A stretch of 64,000 bases of DNA from Terrimonas sp. (GCF_003075435.1 NZ_QCZJ01000009.1:1-64000); one strand, 5' to 3'; counted from the stretch's first letter, positions 50,871 through 60,296 are shown. Translations and numbers: made by a program. Notes: a model not told the origin generated them from the letters alone.

Positions 50871-51284
50871 ATGAAAAAAATTTCTCGTCGTAAATTCGTT
50901 AATCAAACCACTAAAGCCGCTTTTGCCACTGTTGTGGCCGCCGGCGTGGTATCAAATACTCAGGCTATGATAGAAAAAGGAACATTCATTCATCATGTTT
51001 ATTTCTGGCTTAACAACCCGGAGAGCAAAGAAGATTTTAATCAACTGGTAGCAGGATTAAAAAAATTATCGGCAGTTAAAACCATCGCCTCTTTTCATAT
51101 CGGGAAACCCGCTGATACCAACCGGGATGTTATTGACCGATCTTATTCCGTATCGTGGATGTTATTGTTTAAAAACAAAGCAGACCAGGATAGCTACCAG
51201 GTAGACCCCATACACCTGAAATTTGTGGAGGAATGTAAGCACCTCTGGAAAAAGGTCGTTGTGTATGATTCTGTAGATGTATAA
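50871..51284 (+). CDS. Dabb-domain (stress-responsive A/B barrel) protein
   Basis: This 137-residue protein has a twin-arginine-like signal (SRRKFVNQTTKAAFATVVAAG) and a Dabb domain from about residue 40: FIHHVYFWLNNPESKEDFNQLVAGLKKL, then IASFHIGKPA, YSVSWMLLFKNKADQDSYQVDPIHLKFVEEC. Dabb proteins are small ferredoxin-like dimers, some with enzyme activity and many without known function. It starts 15 bp after the amidase gene and shares its terminator, so it is probably co-transcribed, although a functional link is not evident. Confidence 0.88.
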   Translation: MKKISRRKFVNQTTKAAFATVVAAGVVSNTQAMIEKGTFIHHVYFWLNNPESKEDFNQLVAGLKKLSAVKTIASFHIGKPADTNRDVIDRSYSVSWMLLFKNKADQDSYQVDPIHLKFVEECKHLWKKVVVYDSVDV

Positions 51285-51304
51285 TTATTGTAAAGCTTTT
51301 GGAT

Positions 51305-51330
51305 ATCCCGGCAAACAGCCGGGATTTTTT
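51305..51330 (+). terminator. Rho-independent terminator after the Dabb gene
   Basis: ATCCCGGC (51305-51312) and GCCGGGAT (51318-51325) form a perfect 8-bp stem with loop AAACA and six T. The following 51340-51400 stretch carries repeated CTTTGTGT words. Confidence 0.92.
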
Positions 51331-51499
51331 ATTGTTACCTTTTCAAACGTTTGCCTTTGTGTTTCTTTGTGTAAATCTTTGTGCCGCTTTGCGATAAAAA
51401 ACTATTCCTAAACTTTTATAAAACCAACAGCAGGATAATTATAATGAGTATCCTTCTTCCTTATTTGTCTTTACGCTATTATAACGTTGATTATCCCGT

Positions 51500-52669
51500 A
51501 TGAAAAAATTTATGCTCTTCCTGTTGATTGTATTACCGGGCACACACAATAATTTATCAGCCCAGGTTGCGGCTAAAGATGTGCAACATGTAAAAGTATA
51601 TTATGAACCCGGCATGTATGGAGGCTGGCCTGCAAATAATGGTATATGGATATGGGGCAACGAAATACTGGTTGGTTTTTCAAAAGGATATTATAAAGAT
51701 CTTGGACCAAAACATAATATAGACAGGGATAAGCCTCAATTGCATTTGCTTGCCCGTAGTAAAGATGGCGGTAATACCTGGGTAATAGAAGACCCTGCAA
51801 CAAGAGGATTGGTGCCACACGGGCATTTTATAGCTAAACCAAGAACCGATGTTCCACAACAGAAGGTACAGCCGTTAAAGGAGCCCATTAATTTTCAGCA
51901 CCCGGGTTTTGCGCTTGCTGCTTATTCCAACAGCGATGCGGGAGAATCACGTTATTGGTATTCGTATGATAAAGGGTATAACTGGAACGGTCCGTTTGCC
52001 TTACCCAACTTTGGCACGCCCGGTACAGCGGCGAGAACAGATTATATTATTGACGGGAAAAACGAATGCACACTTTTTATTACTGCTGCCAAATCGAATG
52101 GTAAAGAAGGGAGGGTGATTTGTGTAAAGACAACAGACGGCGGTAAAACATGGTTATTACGCTCACGCATAGGCGGAGAGCCGGAGGGATATGATATTAT
52201 GCCTGCGTCAGTGCGTATATCAAAAAATGAAATCCTGGTAACTACCCGTAAAAAAGAGGGAGATGTTAGTTTGATTCCTGCATGGTATTCATCTGACAAT
52301 GGCAAAAGCTGGAATCAATTGCAAAATGCCTGTGATGATACCGGTATCGGTAATCCTCCTGCTATGATAAGGCTGAAAGATGGGCGCATTTGCCTGGTTT
52401 ATGGCTACAGGTCTGATGCCGAAAGTATTGCAGCCAATACAAAAACAAGCGATATCAGGGCACGCCTTAGCAGTGATAATGGAAAATCATGGAGCAGGGA
52501 ATATATTTTACGCAATGACGGGTCAGGACAGGATGTCGGCTACCCGAGAATAGTACAGCGTCCTGATGGAAAAATTGTGGCGATCTATTATTTTATGGAT
52601 AACAAAACCGGGCGTGAAAGATACATAGGCGCAACGATATGGGATCCGCCTGCGTTTGGTAAAGAATAA
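51500..52669 (+). CDS. Secreted sialidase-like BNR-repeat protein
   Basis: This 389-residue protein has a signal peptide (about 1-21, ending NNLSAQ) and a six-bladed propeller with five Asp-box/BNR motifs: SKDGGNTW (87-94), SYDKGYNW (155-162), TTDGGKTW (211-218), SSDNGKSW (264-271 and 324-331). It fits the exo-alpha-sialidase/neuraminidase-like superfamily. The arginine triad of true sialidases cannot be assigned by eye, so the substrate is open; many relatives act on other sugars. The gene stands alone upstream of a toxin-antitoxin pair. Confidence 0.82.
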   Translation: MKKFMLFLLIVLPGTHNNLSAQVAAKDVQHVKVYYEPGMYGGWPANNGIWIWGNEILVGFSKGYYKDLGPKHNIDRDKPQLHLLARSKDGGNTWVIEDPATRGLVPHGHFIAKPRTDVPQQKVQPLKEPINFQHPGFALAAYSNSDAGESRYWYSYDKGYNWNGPFALPNFGTPGTAARTDYIIDGKNECTLFITAAKSNGKEGRVICVKTTDGGKTWLLRSRIGGEPEGYDIMPASVRISKNEILVTTRKKEGDVSLIPAWYSSDNGKSWNQLQNACDDTGIGNPPAMIRLKDGRICLVYGYRSDAESIAANTKTSDIRARLSSDNGKSWSREYILRNDGSGQDVGYPRIVQRPDGKIVAIYYFMDNKTGRERYIGATIWDPPAFGKE

Positions 52670-52717
52670 TTAAATTTGGTTTGGTGGGAAATAACAGCAA
52701 GGGTGTTAATCAACAGG

Positions 52718-52732
52718 CAAATTTAAAATTTG
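52718..52732. promoter_or_regulatory. Palindromic operator candidate of the toxin-antitoxin pair
   Basis: CAAATTT-A-AAATTTG is a perfect 7-bp inverted repeat with a single central base, 27 bp before the antitoxin ATG. Type II antitoxins commonly repress their own promoter through such palindromes. A partial copy (AAATTTGG) lies about 45 bp upstream. Confidence 0.4.
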
Positions 52733-52758
52733 AGCGTTAAATTGTGTAAAATCAGCGT

Positions 52759-52998
52759 ATGAATACTACAAGCATAAGACAGCAATTGCATAACTATCTT
52801 GAGGTTGCTGATGATAAGAAACTGAAAGCAATATATGTGATGGTAGAAGATGATCTAAAAGAAATCTCTGTAGCCTACACAAATGAATTTAAAGCAGAAC
52901 TTAACCGAAGAGTAGAATACTATTTAAGCGGAGGCAAAATGGTAACACCTGCAGAAATGAATAAAAGGCTTAAGGCAGTTAGAAAAAAGAGAAAATAA
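52759..52998 (+). CDS. Antitoxin of a type II toxin-antitoxin pair
   Basis: This 79-residue protein has an N-terminal helical part (TTSIRQQLHNYLEVADDKKLKAIYVMVEDDL) typical of the addiction-module antitoxins that accompany RelE/ParE toxins in Bacteroidota. Its basic C-terminal tail (NKRLKAVRKKRK) could contact the toxin or DNA. It ends 2 bp before the toxin gene. The antitoxin should bind the toxin and repress the operon; both are inferred from family behaviour and position. Confidence 0.82.
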   Translation: MNTTSIRQQLHNYLEVADDKKLKAIYVMVEDDLKEISVAYTNEFKAELNRRVEYYLSGGKMVTPAEMNKRLKAVRKKRK

Positions 52999-53000
52999 GT

Positions 53001-53309
53001 ATGGCCGACTATGCATTCCTTTTTGTACCTATTGCTGCCAACGAATATGAAGAAGCATTTAGGTGGTATGAAGAAAAAAGTGTAATTGCTGCAGATGGCT
53101 TTATTGTAGCTGTTCAGGAGGCTGTAAATGCAGTATGCACACACCCTGAGAGATATCGAAATACATATAAAAATTTACGAGAATTAACACTAAAAAAATA
53201 TCCATTTAATCTGATATATTATATTGATGAATTGAATAAGCTAATAATTATAGTATCCATATATCATCATAAACGTAACCCACGCAGAAAATACACTAAA
53301 AAACGATAG
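53001..53309 (+). CDS. RelE/ParE-family toxin
   Basis: This 102-residue protein has the RelE/ParE fold: an N-terminal strand (YAFLFVPIAANEYEEAFRWYEE), two helices (GFIVAVQEAVNAVCTHPERY) and C-terminal strands (LRELTLKKYPFNLIYYIDELNKLIIIVSIYHHKRNPRRK). The HxxRNP ending is common in the ParE branch, which poisons DNA gyrase; RelE members cut mRNA. The branch cannot be decided from sequence. It is translated just after the antitoxin gene, and a terminator follows about 50 bp downstream. Confidence 0.88.
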   Translation: MADYAFLFVPIAANEYEEAFRWYEEKSVIAADGFIVAVQEAVNAVCTHPERYRNTYKNLRELTLKKYPFNLIYYIDELNKLIIIVSIYHHKRNPRRKYTKKR

Positions 53310-53358
53310 ATAATAAAATACACGGCATCAAAATATTAGGTATTATGCCAAATAAAAC

Positions 53359-53382
53359 CCCGGCATCAAGCCGGGATTTTTA
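53359..53382. terminator. Bidirectional terminator between toxin gene and RND permease gene
   Basis: CCCGGC (53359-53364) and GCCGGG (53370-53375) form a stem with loop ATCAA. ATTTTTA follows on the plus strand and AAAA precedes it, so both convergent genes can use it. Confidence 0.85.
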
Positions 53383-53407
53383 TTGTGCATCATCTCAAAA
53401 ACTGAAA

Positions 53408-56400
53408 CTAAAACCAACTCTTTATCCATTTTTCATTTGCCGCTGTATCATTGGCTAATTTTCTCTTTCTTCTTGCCACATCAAGCCTGTGCCTGAACAT
53501 GGTTGCAAATACCAGCGGAAGGAAGATGATTGTTAATGGCGGAATGCCCAGCATCGATATCCATTTACCACCATACATATTACGCATCGGGCGCTTCAAA
53601 CGCTCTGCTATCAGGTACATAGCCGGCACAATGATCAGCGTCATAAAGAACGCGAATATCAGGCCAAAGATGATTGTCCATGCCAACGGCTTCCAGAAGC
53701 TGGCACTATCACCACCTAAAAATATATGTGGATCAAAGCTGGAGAATAAGCCCACAAAATCAATATTGAAGCCCACCGCCAATGGTATCAGCCCGAATAT
53801 CGCAGCTAATGCGGTAAGTAATACCGGTATGATACGTGTCTTACCCGCCTCAATAACCGCTTCTCTTGTTTTCATTCCGCGCATTCTCAGCTCATCGGCA
53901 AATTCAATCACCAGTATACCATTTTTCACCACTATACCTGCCAGTCCAACAACGCCTAATCCTGTAAAGGCAACCGAAACATCCATGCCTGTTAAACTAA
54001 AACCAAGCAATACACCAATAATGCTGAAAACAATTTCCATTAAAATAATTACCGGCTTGCTTATGGAGTTGAACTGTAATACCAGTATGAACAAGATCAG
54101 CATCAATGCTATCATCATTGCTTTCATCAGGAATCTTCCTGTTTCAGCCTGTTGTTCTCCTTCACCTGTTTGTTTAATCGTAACGCCTTCCGCAGTGCCT
54201 GTAAATGCATCAATATAGTTTTTGATTTGCGCATTCACCGCGGTGGGTGTATATCCCTGCGATTCCAGCACGTTTGAACGCAGGGTGATGGTACGTTTCT
54301 GATCTTTTCTTTTTACGCTTCCCAACGTAGTAGTATAGTCAACTTTTACCAGCGAGCTGATCGGCACATTTTTGATTGCTCCGCCACTTGCCATATCACG
54401 GAAGGTAATATTCATGTTCAACAGGTCCGAAAGGCTCTTGCGCTGCAATTCATTATTGCGCAGCTGGATCTTGTATTCATCATCACCATCTTTAATTTTT
54501 GAAACCTCGCGGCCAAACAATGCCGTCCTGATTTCCATACCAATCTGCGCAGATGATACGCCTTCTATTAATGCACGCTGCCTGTCTACCGTTAATGTTA
54601 TTTCCGGGTTGGTAAGGTCAACATCCATCTTCAGCTCTTCCACTCCCGGCACCTGTATAGAGTCGAGGTAATTCTTCAACGCAACACCTGTTTTGATCAG
54701 CTTATCAAAATCATCACTCGCTATTTCTATATTAATAGGGGGGTCAGTAGGAGGCCCGCTTGACTCCTGGTCAACAGAAATTTCTGCACCAGGTATTCCC
54801 TTAATGGCTTTACGCACAGAATCGAGTATGGCAGCGGTTGAAGCGCCATGTCGTTTTTCAAATTCAACAAACGATACCTGCACCCTTCCCAGTTCCGGCC
54901 TTGTGCTCCTGTCGCCGCTGTTAGGATCACTGGCGCCTACAGCCACATTAGAAATTACGCTTTCCACTATAGGGTTCTGCTTGCCGTTTTCCATACCGAG
55001 CACTTTTACTACACGCTGCTCCAGATTGCGGGTGATGGAATCCGTATATTCTACATCAGTACCAACAGGCAGCTTAAGATATACATAAATGAAGTTGGGA
55101 TCTGATTTGGGGAAGAACACTACTTTAACGCGCTGGCTGCTTACAGATGCGCCAAATATCATAAAGCTGAATATCAGCAATAGGAATGTGCCTATTAAAA
55201 GATATACAGGCCTCCAGCCTTTCAGCGCCCATTTTAATAATGATTCATAATGCCCCATGATCCAGGGCAGCGCCCTGTTCTGGAAACTGTGAATAATACC
55301 GTCTAACACATAAATATTCAGCAACACGAGCAACACAAGGAACAATATTATATTACCCAGGAACGTGATGCCCATGATGTCGAACAGTATACCAACCACA
55401 ATAGCTATCCAGAAAAACGGTTTCCTGAAAATATCCGACTTCTTTTTCTTGTGTTCTCCTTCGGGATGGTTCATGAAATCTACCGCAAATACCGGGTTCA
55501 TGATGAATGCCACGATCAGCGAGGCCGTCAGCGTAAATATTAGCATTACCGGGAGGTATATCATGAACTTACCTATTAGCCCCGGCCAGAATAATAGCGG
55601 GAAGAATGGCGCCAGCGTAGTAAGTGTACCAGCCAATACAGGAATAAACACTTCTCCCGCGGCCATCATGGCGCTTTTTTCCGAACTGAGCTTACCATTT
55701 GCCTGCACGAAAATGCGGTGTGTATTTTCTATAACAACTATCGCATCATCTACTATTATACCCAATCCAAACAGCAGCGCAAACAATACCATGAAGTTGA
55801 GGGTAACATTCGATCCTATAATAATATCAGCTACAGGTAAAAACCAGAAGGCCACAAACATGCTCAGCGGAACGGACAGCGCCACGAAAAACGCATTGGT
55901 TACTCCCATAAAAAACATCAGGATGACCAATACAAGAATAAACCCGATCACAATAGAGTTAACCAGCTCGTTAAAGGAGTGTCTTGCATTTTTACTTTGG
56001 TCTCCGGTGATGGTTACGTTCAGATCTTTGGGCAATTCATTGCTCCGCATTTCTTCCATCGCTGTTTTTACCTGGTCGGCTGTTTCAATCAGGTTTTCAC
56101 CGGAACGTTTAACGATGTTTAATGTAATTACATTCTTGCCGTCAAGCCGCGCGTAGCTTTCCCTTTCCTTTGTGGTGTCTTTAATTTGTGCAATATCTTT
56201 TAAATATATGGCACCGCCGGTGGGGCCACGCACAACCACTTTTTCAATATCCGCCACTGAACGGAACTGCCCTTTCAGCTGCATTGTTCTTTTTGTATTG
56301 CCTACTTCCAGCAAGCCTCCGGTGATATCCATATTTTCGCGGGCAACAGCATTCGCGATATCATCAAATGTAACATTAGCGCTGCGCATGCGGTAGTTGT

Positions 56401-57007
56401 CAACATTGATCTGGAACTCGCGTTCAGGAGCGCCTACAATATCAACTCTTGTTATCTGTGGTAATTCTTCCAGCCGGTCCTGTATATCATCCGCAAATTT
56501 TTTCAGCTTCATATTATCATAATCGCCGCTGATGTTTACATACATGATCGGTATTTCTGATAGAGCTACTTCCATTACAGAAGGTTCTTCTGTAAGGTCT
56601 GTAGGCAAATCAGTTTTAGCTTTATCTACCGCGTCTTTCACTTTCTGCACCGCCACATCAATATTTTCATTTGCGTCAAACTCTACTACAACAGCAGAAT
56701 AATCCTGGATGGATGTGCTGGTGGTTTTTTGAATTTTAACGCCGGTTATTGCTTTTATCTGTTTCTCTATTGGCTGTGTAACCAGATTCTCTATGTCCTT
56801 TGGAGAATTGCCCACGTATATCGTTTGTACGTATACGGTAGGAATTACCACATCAGGAAACTGCTCTTTGGGTAAAGTAATAAATTGCGTAATGCCAACA
56901 ATGCTCACAAAGAGCATAAGCAGGTAAATAGATGTCTTGTTTTTTATACTCCAGGTAGTAGGTTTAAATTCCTTAAACTTTCCTGTAAAATTTTCTAAAG
57001 CACTCAT
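53408..57007 (-). CDS. RND-family efflux permease (HAE1/AcrB-like)
   Basis: This 1199-residue inner-membrane pump has the RND layout: a first membrane segment (IYLLMLFVSIVGITQFITLP), then a periplasmic porter domain (PEQFPDVVIPTVYVQTIYVGNSPKDIENLVTQPIEKQIKAITGVK). The TM2-6 block carries the charged GLGIIVDDAIVVIENTHR motif, where Asp residues relay protons. A second porter domain and the second block (GLAGIVVKNGILVIEFADELRMRG) follow. It is longer than AcrB (about 1050), with an extra hydrophobic stretch around residues 520-575. It would export drugs, metabolites or lipids with the co-encoded adaptor and TolC channel. Confidence 0.93.
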   Translation of the reverse strand: MSALENFTGKFKEFKPTTWSIKNKTSIYLLMLFVSIVGITQFITLPKEQFPDVVIPTVYVQTIYVGNSPKDIENLVTQPIEKQIKAITGVKIQKTTSTSIQDYSAVVVEFDANENIDVAVQKVKDAVDKAKTDLPTDLTEEPSVMEVALSEIPIMYVNISGDYDNMKLKKFADDIQDRLEELPQITRVDIVGAPEREFQINVDNYRMRSANVTFDDIANAVARENMDITGGLLEVGNTKRTMQLKGQFRSVADIEKVVVRGPTGGAIYLKDIAQIKDTTKERESYARLDGKNVITLNIVKRSGENLIETADQVKTAMEEMRSNELPKDLNVTITGDQSKNARHSFNELVNSIVIGFILVLVILMFFMGVTNAFFVALSVPLSMFVAFWFLPVADIIIGSNVTLNFMVLFALLFGLGIIVDDAIVVIENTHRIFVQANGKLSSEKSAMMAAGEVFIPVLAGTLTTLAPFFPLLFWPGLIGKFMIYLPVMLIFTLTASLIVAFIMNPVFAVDFMNHPEGEHKKKKSDIFRKPFFWIAIVVGILFDIMGITFLGNIILFLVLLVLLNIYVLDGIIHSFQNRALPWIMGHYESLLKWALKGWRPVYLLIGTFLLLIFSFMIFGASVSSQRVKVVFFPKSDPNFIYVYLKLPVGTDVEYTDSITRNLEQRVVKVLGMENGKQNPIVESVISNVAVGASDPNSGDRSTRPELGRVQVSFVEFEKRHGASTAAILDSVRKAIKGIPGAEISVDQESSGPPTDPPINIEIASDDFDKLIKTGVALKNYLDSIQVPGVEELKMDVDLTNPEITLTVDRQRALIEGVSSAQIGMEIRTALFGREVSKIKDGDDEYKIQLRNNELQRKSLSDLLNMNITFRDMASGGAIKNVPISSLVKVDYTTTLGSVKRKDQKRTITLRSNVLESQGYTPTAVNAQIKNYIDAFTGTAEGVTIKQTGEGEQQAETGRFLMKAMMIALMLILFILVLQFNSISKPVIILMEIVFSIIGVLLGFSLTGMDVSVAFTGLGVVGLAGIVVKNGILVIEFADELRMRGMKTREAVIEAGKTRIIPVLLTALAAIFGLIPLAVGFNIDFVGLFSSFDPHIFLGGDSASFWKPLAWTIIFGLIFAFFMTLIIVPAMYLIAERLKRPMRNMYGGKWISMLGIPPLTIIFLPLVFATMFRHRLDVARRKRKLANDTAANEKWIKSWF

Positions 57008-57063
57008 AGTATTGTTCTGTTGATCTCAACAAATAATTGTGAATCTTTCTTGTTTGCAGTCTT

Positions 57064-58224
57064 TTATGCCGCAGAAGGAATAATAGTCTGCCCGTCGTAT
57101 AAGCCCTGCACACCTTCTGTAATGATCTGGTCTCCTGCCTGCACACCTGACTTTATTTCCACTTTATCCTTGTATAACTGCCCGATGGTGATCATCTTTT
57201 TGCGGGCTATCCATTTGTCGTTTTCCTGCACTGCCACCATCACAAATTTTCCTTTATCGTCGTTTTGCATAGCAGCTACAGGCACAGTAATTACATTTTT
57301 AGCGGTATAATCCTGTATCTGTATCATAGCGATCTGGTTAGGACGCAGCGATTTATCGTAAGGCATCTTTGCTTCAATATAGAAGGAGCGGCTGTTAGGG
57401 TCTATCAGCTTACCGGCTACAGAAACCTTTGTATTGATGGTTTTATTAGCTTCAGGAAAATTTATCACGAGCTGGCTGCCTACGTTTACACGCTCCATAT
57501 AATTTTCCGGCACCTGTGCTGTTACTTTTAAATCATCCGTATTAACAATACGGATTTGCTGCCCGCCCATAAACATTTCACCTACCTTAATGTTCACTGT
57601 TTCTGCCACACCACTCATTTCAGCATATACATTTGAAAAGGAGGATTGTTCCTGCACTGTAGCAATTTGCTTTTCAATATTGGCCACATTGTTTTTTGCA
57701 TTCAGCAATTGTACTTCTGTACCAATTTTCTGATCCCACAAATTTTGCTGTCTTTGCAAAAGATCTTTTGCATAAGCCAGCTGGGTGTTCAGCTGGTCAA
57801 TCTGTTTTTGATAAATAACATCATCCAGTTTCAGCAGCAGTTGCCCCTTTCTTATATTATCACCCTGCTTAACGTATACAGCTTTAACAAGTCCGCCCTG
57901 TCCGCGCGGCGCTACATACGCAATATTGGTAGCATCAAGCTTACCCTGCAGGTCAATATAGTGCGTAAAGTTTTCGGGCTCCAGTTTTACTGTAGCAACC
58001 AGCCTGGCGTTCTCCTTTTTTAATGAAGGGTCAAGCTTTATCAATTCTTCTTCCAAGGCCGCAACTTTATCATTCAGCGCTTTTTGTTCAGTTTTTAATT
58101 TTTCAAGCTGGACTTTCTTATCCGCAATGGCTTTATTATCTCCCGGTTTTGAAGTAGAAGCACCACATGCAGCCAGCAATACCATTGCTGCAATAACCGA
58201 AGCAGTTTTAAATGAGTTTTGCAT
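57064..58224 (-). CDS. RND efflux periplasmic adaptor lipoprotein
   Basis: This 386-residue protein has a lipobox (VLLAACGAS, Cys20) and a coiled-coil stretch (KKVQLEKLKTEQKALNDKVAALEEEL). It has the lipoyl half-motif GLVKAVYVKQGDNIRKGQLLLKLDDVIYQKQIDQLN, a hairpin domain, and the beta-barrel/MP part ending GVQAGDQIITEGVQGLYDGQTIIPS. It links the RND permease to the TolC protein. The ATG at 58224 was chosen for its good lipoprotein signal; an ATG at 58245 would add seven residues. It lies 42 bp after the TolC gene and 56 bp before the permease gene. Confidence 0.92.
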   Translation of the reverse strand: MQNSFKTASVIAAMVLLAACGASTSKPGDNKAIADKKVQLEKLKTEQKALNDKVAALEEELIKLDPSLKKENARLVATVKLEPENFTHYIDLQGKLDATNIAYVAPRGQGGLVKAVYVKQGDNIRKGQLLLKLDDVIYQKQIDQLNTQLAYAKDLLQRQQNLWDQKIGTEVQLLNAKNNVANIEKQIATVQEQSSFSNVYAEMSGVAETVNIKVGEMFMGGQQIRIVNTDDLKVTAQVPENYMERVNVGSQLVINFPEANKTINTKVSVAGKLIDPNSRSFYIEAKMPYDKSLRPNQIAMIQIQDYTAKNVITVPVAAMQNDDKGKFVMVAVQENDKWIARKKMITIGQLYKDKVEIKSGVQAGDQIITEGVQGLYDGQTIIPSAA

Positions 58225-58266
58225 ATAATAGTTTTTATAAGTCATTCAATTTTTTTTAAAAGCTGT

Positions 58267-59625
58267 TTATAATTTTCCTGTTGCTTTAATGTAATCAACT
58301 CTTGCTATGATGGCGTTGTACAAAGCATTGATATAATTGGTTTGTGCTGCCTTCATATCCGTTTGTGCCTGTATGATCTCTGTGTTTGAGCCTGTTCCAA
58401 CTTCAAACTTCTTTTTAGTTTGATTAAAAACAGTTTCAGCCAGCTGCATATTTTTCTTTTGATAATCGAGTGTAGACACTGCGGTGCTGAAATTGTTTTT
58501 TGCAGTGGTTATTTCATTATCAATATCATTTTTTAATGCTTCCCGTTGATTGATGCTTTGTTGCAATGACAGGTTAGCCTGTTGGATACGGGCATTGGCA
58601 GAAAAACCGGTAAAGAGTGGAATCTGCAGTTGCAGTGTGATAGCAGAAATGCCAAACCAGTCTCCCTTTCCTAAAAAATCAAATTTATTCCGCTGCGCGT
58701 TTTTATTATAATAGCCATTAAGCGAAAGAGTGGGTAGCTTGGCAAGCTTATACCGTCTTACATCAAACTCTCCCAGCTTAACGCCCAAATCAGCATATTG
58801 AAAATCCTTGCGTTGGCTGTAATCAAAATTGCCGGCATCCAGTAAGCCATCTTTTATTTGTTCATCAGTAATGGTATCAATGAGTATAAGAGCATCTTTA
58901 ACAGGCATACCCATTAAAACTTTCAACCCCAGCATTCCATTCTGAATTTGATTCAACGCACTTATTTTTTCTGTTTGAAGATTAGCGATCTGCACTGTCA
59001 GCTTATCAATATCCAGTTGCTCGGCAAAGCCATTATCAAACATTATTTTAGTGTCGTGCTGCAGTTTATCCAGTAATGAAATGTTGGCATCCAGTAAATC
59101 AATTTGTGTTTTGCCGGCTACCAGCTGGTAATATATTTTGGTAATATTAGCCCTGATGGCTTCTTCTGTTATTGCTTCCTTTGTAGTAGCAAATTCCATA
59201 AGGGTGTTCCTGGCCTTGAGTCCTATAAAAACCTGTCCGTCAAATAACAATTGATTTAGTGATACACCTCCGGTAGCGCCCCACTTTACACCAAAAGCCA
59301 GTTTTTCAAAAGTGCCGGGTTGTCCTCCAAAAAATTCAGCAGGAACAAGGCTTACAGGAAGCTGTGCATTATACACCAGCGAACCGCTGGCGCTGATCTG
59401 CGGATAAGCCCTTCCCGTCACCTCACGGTTAACCTGTTGCTGAATCTGTATATCTATCAATGCGTTTTTTACCTGCATGTTGTTTTTACGTGCATAGTCC
59501 AATGCCTGCTGAAGGGTGAAGGCATGTTCATGCGCAGTATCCTGCTGGGCATATAGCAAAGTGCTGCAGCATACAGCGCATACTGCTATGCCCCATTTAA
59601 CCAATTTCCATTCTTTCAAATTCAT
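58267..59625 (-). CDS. TolC-family outer-membrane channel of the RND pump
   Basis: This 452-residue protein has a signal peptide (about 1-26, ending LLYAQQ) and two OEP repeats: TLQQALDYARKNNMQVKNALIDIQIQQQVNREVTGRAYPQI and the later YQKKNMQLAETVFNQTKKKFEVGTGSNTEIIQAQTDMKAAQTNYINALYNAIIARVDYIKATG. It forms the outer-membrane exit duct. It overlaps the upstream tetR gene by 4 bp (ATGA), so its translation is coupled to the repressor. Confidence 0.92.
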   Translation of the reverse strand: MNLKEWKLVKWGIAVCAVCCSTLLYAQQDTAHEHAFTLQQALDYARKNNMQVKNALIDIQIQQQVNREVTGRAYPQISASGSLVYNAQLPVSLVPAEFFGGQPGTFEKLAFGVKWGATGGVSLNQLLFDGQVFIGLKARNTLMEFATTKEAITEEAIRANITKIYYQLVAGKTQIDLLDANISLLDKLQHDTKIMFDNGFAEQLDIDKLTVQIANLQTEKISALNQIQNGMLGLKVLMGMPVKDALILIDTITDEQIKDGLLDAGNFDYSQRKDFQYADLGVKLGEFDVRRYKLAKLPTLSLNGYYNKNAQRNKFDFLGKGDWFGISAITLQLQIPLFTGFSANARIQQANLSLQQSINQREALKNDIDNEITTAKNNFSTAVSTLDYQKKNMQLAETVFNQTKKKFEVGTGSNTEIIQAQTDMKAAQTNYINALYNAIIARVDYIKATGKL

Positions 59626-60242
59626 ATATGTTTGTTTTGTCGTTGTTGTTGATATTTCTGTATAAGCTTTACGCCTTTAGGCGTAGCAAGCCCGTACAAA
59701 AAATGGATGCTTATCTCTTCCATTATCATATCCAGCTTATGCTTTCCGGGAGGGAAGAAATCAGGGGAGAAGAGCATGAATGTGGTGACAAGCCTGAATC
59801 GTGAAAGGATCTCAACATCGATATCATCACGATATATTTGCAATTCAATTCCTTTCTCAAGATTTTCTTTAATCTGCTTATACAGAAACTTATTCTTATG
59901 ATCACTGATCTTTTGAAAAGCAGCGGGATGGTATTTCTGCAGGTCATACATTACCGTTGGGTTCATTGCTCTCAGCATTTCCTGTACCATCTCTATCGCC
60001 ACAAAAACCTCGTGGATCGGGTTCTCACTTTTCCGCTGGCAGCAGAAGCATTCATCTTCATTCTCTTTTACCACAATAGCGATCACACTGTCAACCAGCG
60101 CATCCTTATCTGTGTAAAACTGGTAAATGGTTTTTTTACTGATGCCAAGCTGTGCAGCAATTTCGTCCATGCTGATGCTGCGAATACCGTACTGTAAAAA
60201 AAGATCATGCGCCTTTTGGGCAATTCGTTCCTGTATCTCCAT
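59622..60242 (-). CDS. TetR/AcrR-family repressor of the efflux operon
   Basis: This 206-residue protein has the TetR helix-turn-helix at about 3-50: ERIAQKAHDLFLQYGIRSISMDEIAAQLGISKKTIYQFYTDKDALV. A C-terminal ligand-binding helical bundle follows. The region DECFCCQRKSEN (about 64-75) has closely spaced cysteines, which is unusual and could sense oxidants or metal. The ATG at 60242 was chosen, since the longer GTG start at 60260 would lie in the -7 box. It is the first gene of the efflux operon and is overlapped by the TolC gene. A palindromic operator covers its promoter, so autorepression is likely. Confidence 0.9.
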   Translation of the reverse strand: MEIQERIAQKAHDLFLQYGIRSISMDEIAAQLGISKKTIYQFYTDKDALVDSVIAIVVKENEDECFCCQRKSENPIHEVFVAIEMVQEMLRAMNPTVMYDLQKYHPAAFQKISDHKNKFLYKQIKENLEKGIELQIYRDDIDVEILSRFRLVTTFMLFSPDFFPPGKHKLDMIMEEISIHFLYGLATPKGVKLIQKYQQQRQNKHI

Positions 60243-60259
60243 AGCTTCAAAATCAGGCA

Positions 60260-60296
60260 CAAAACTATGGAAACTTTATTCGTAACCAAAGTTTCC
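60260..60296 (-). promoter_or_regulatory. Promoter and TetR operator of the efflux operon
   Basis: On the minus strand TTTG (60290-60287), a 19-bp spacer and TAGTTTTG (60267-60260) exactly fit the Bacteroidota TTTG-N19-TAnnTTTG promoter. The spacer and -33 box lie within a perfect inverted repeat GGAAACTTT-N10-AAAGTTTCC (60269-60296), a size typical of TetR operators. Binding would block RNA polymerase. The start codon is 17 bp beyond the -7 box, giving a very short leader. Confidence 0.7.

Noticed and set aside
53451-54218. 255-codon plus-strand frame inside the RND permease gene (also 55365-56156)
   Set aside because: Antisense shadows of the pump's coding sequence, with Asn/Ser/Thr-rich composition and no family signature.
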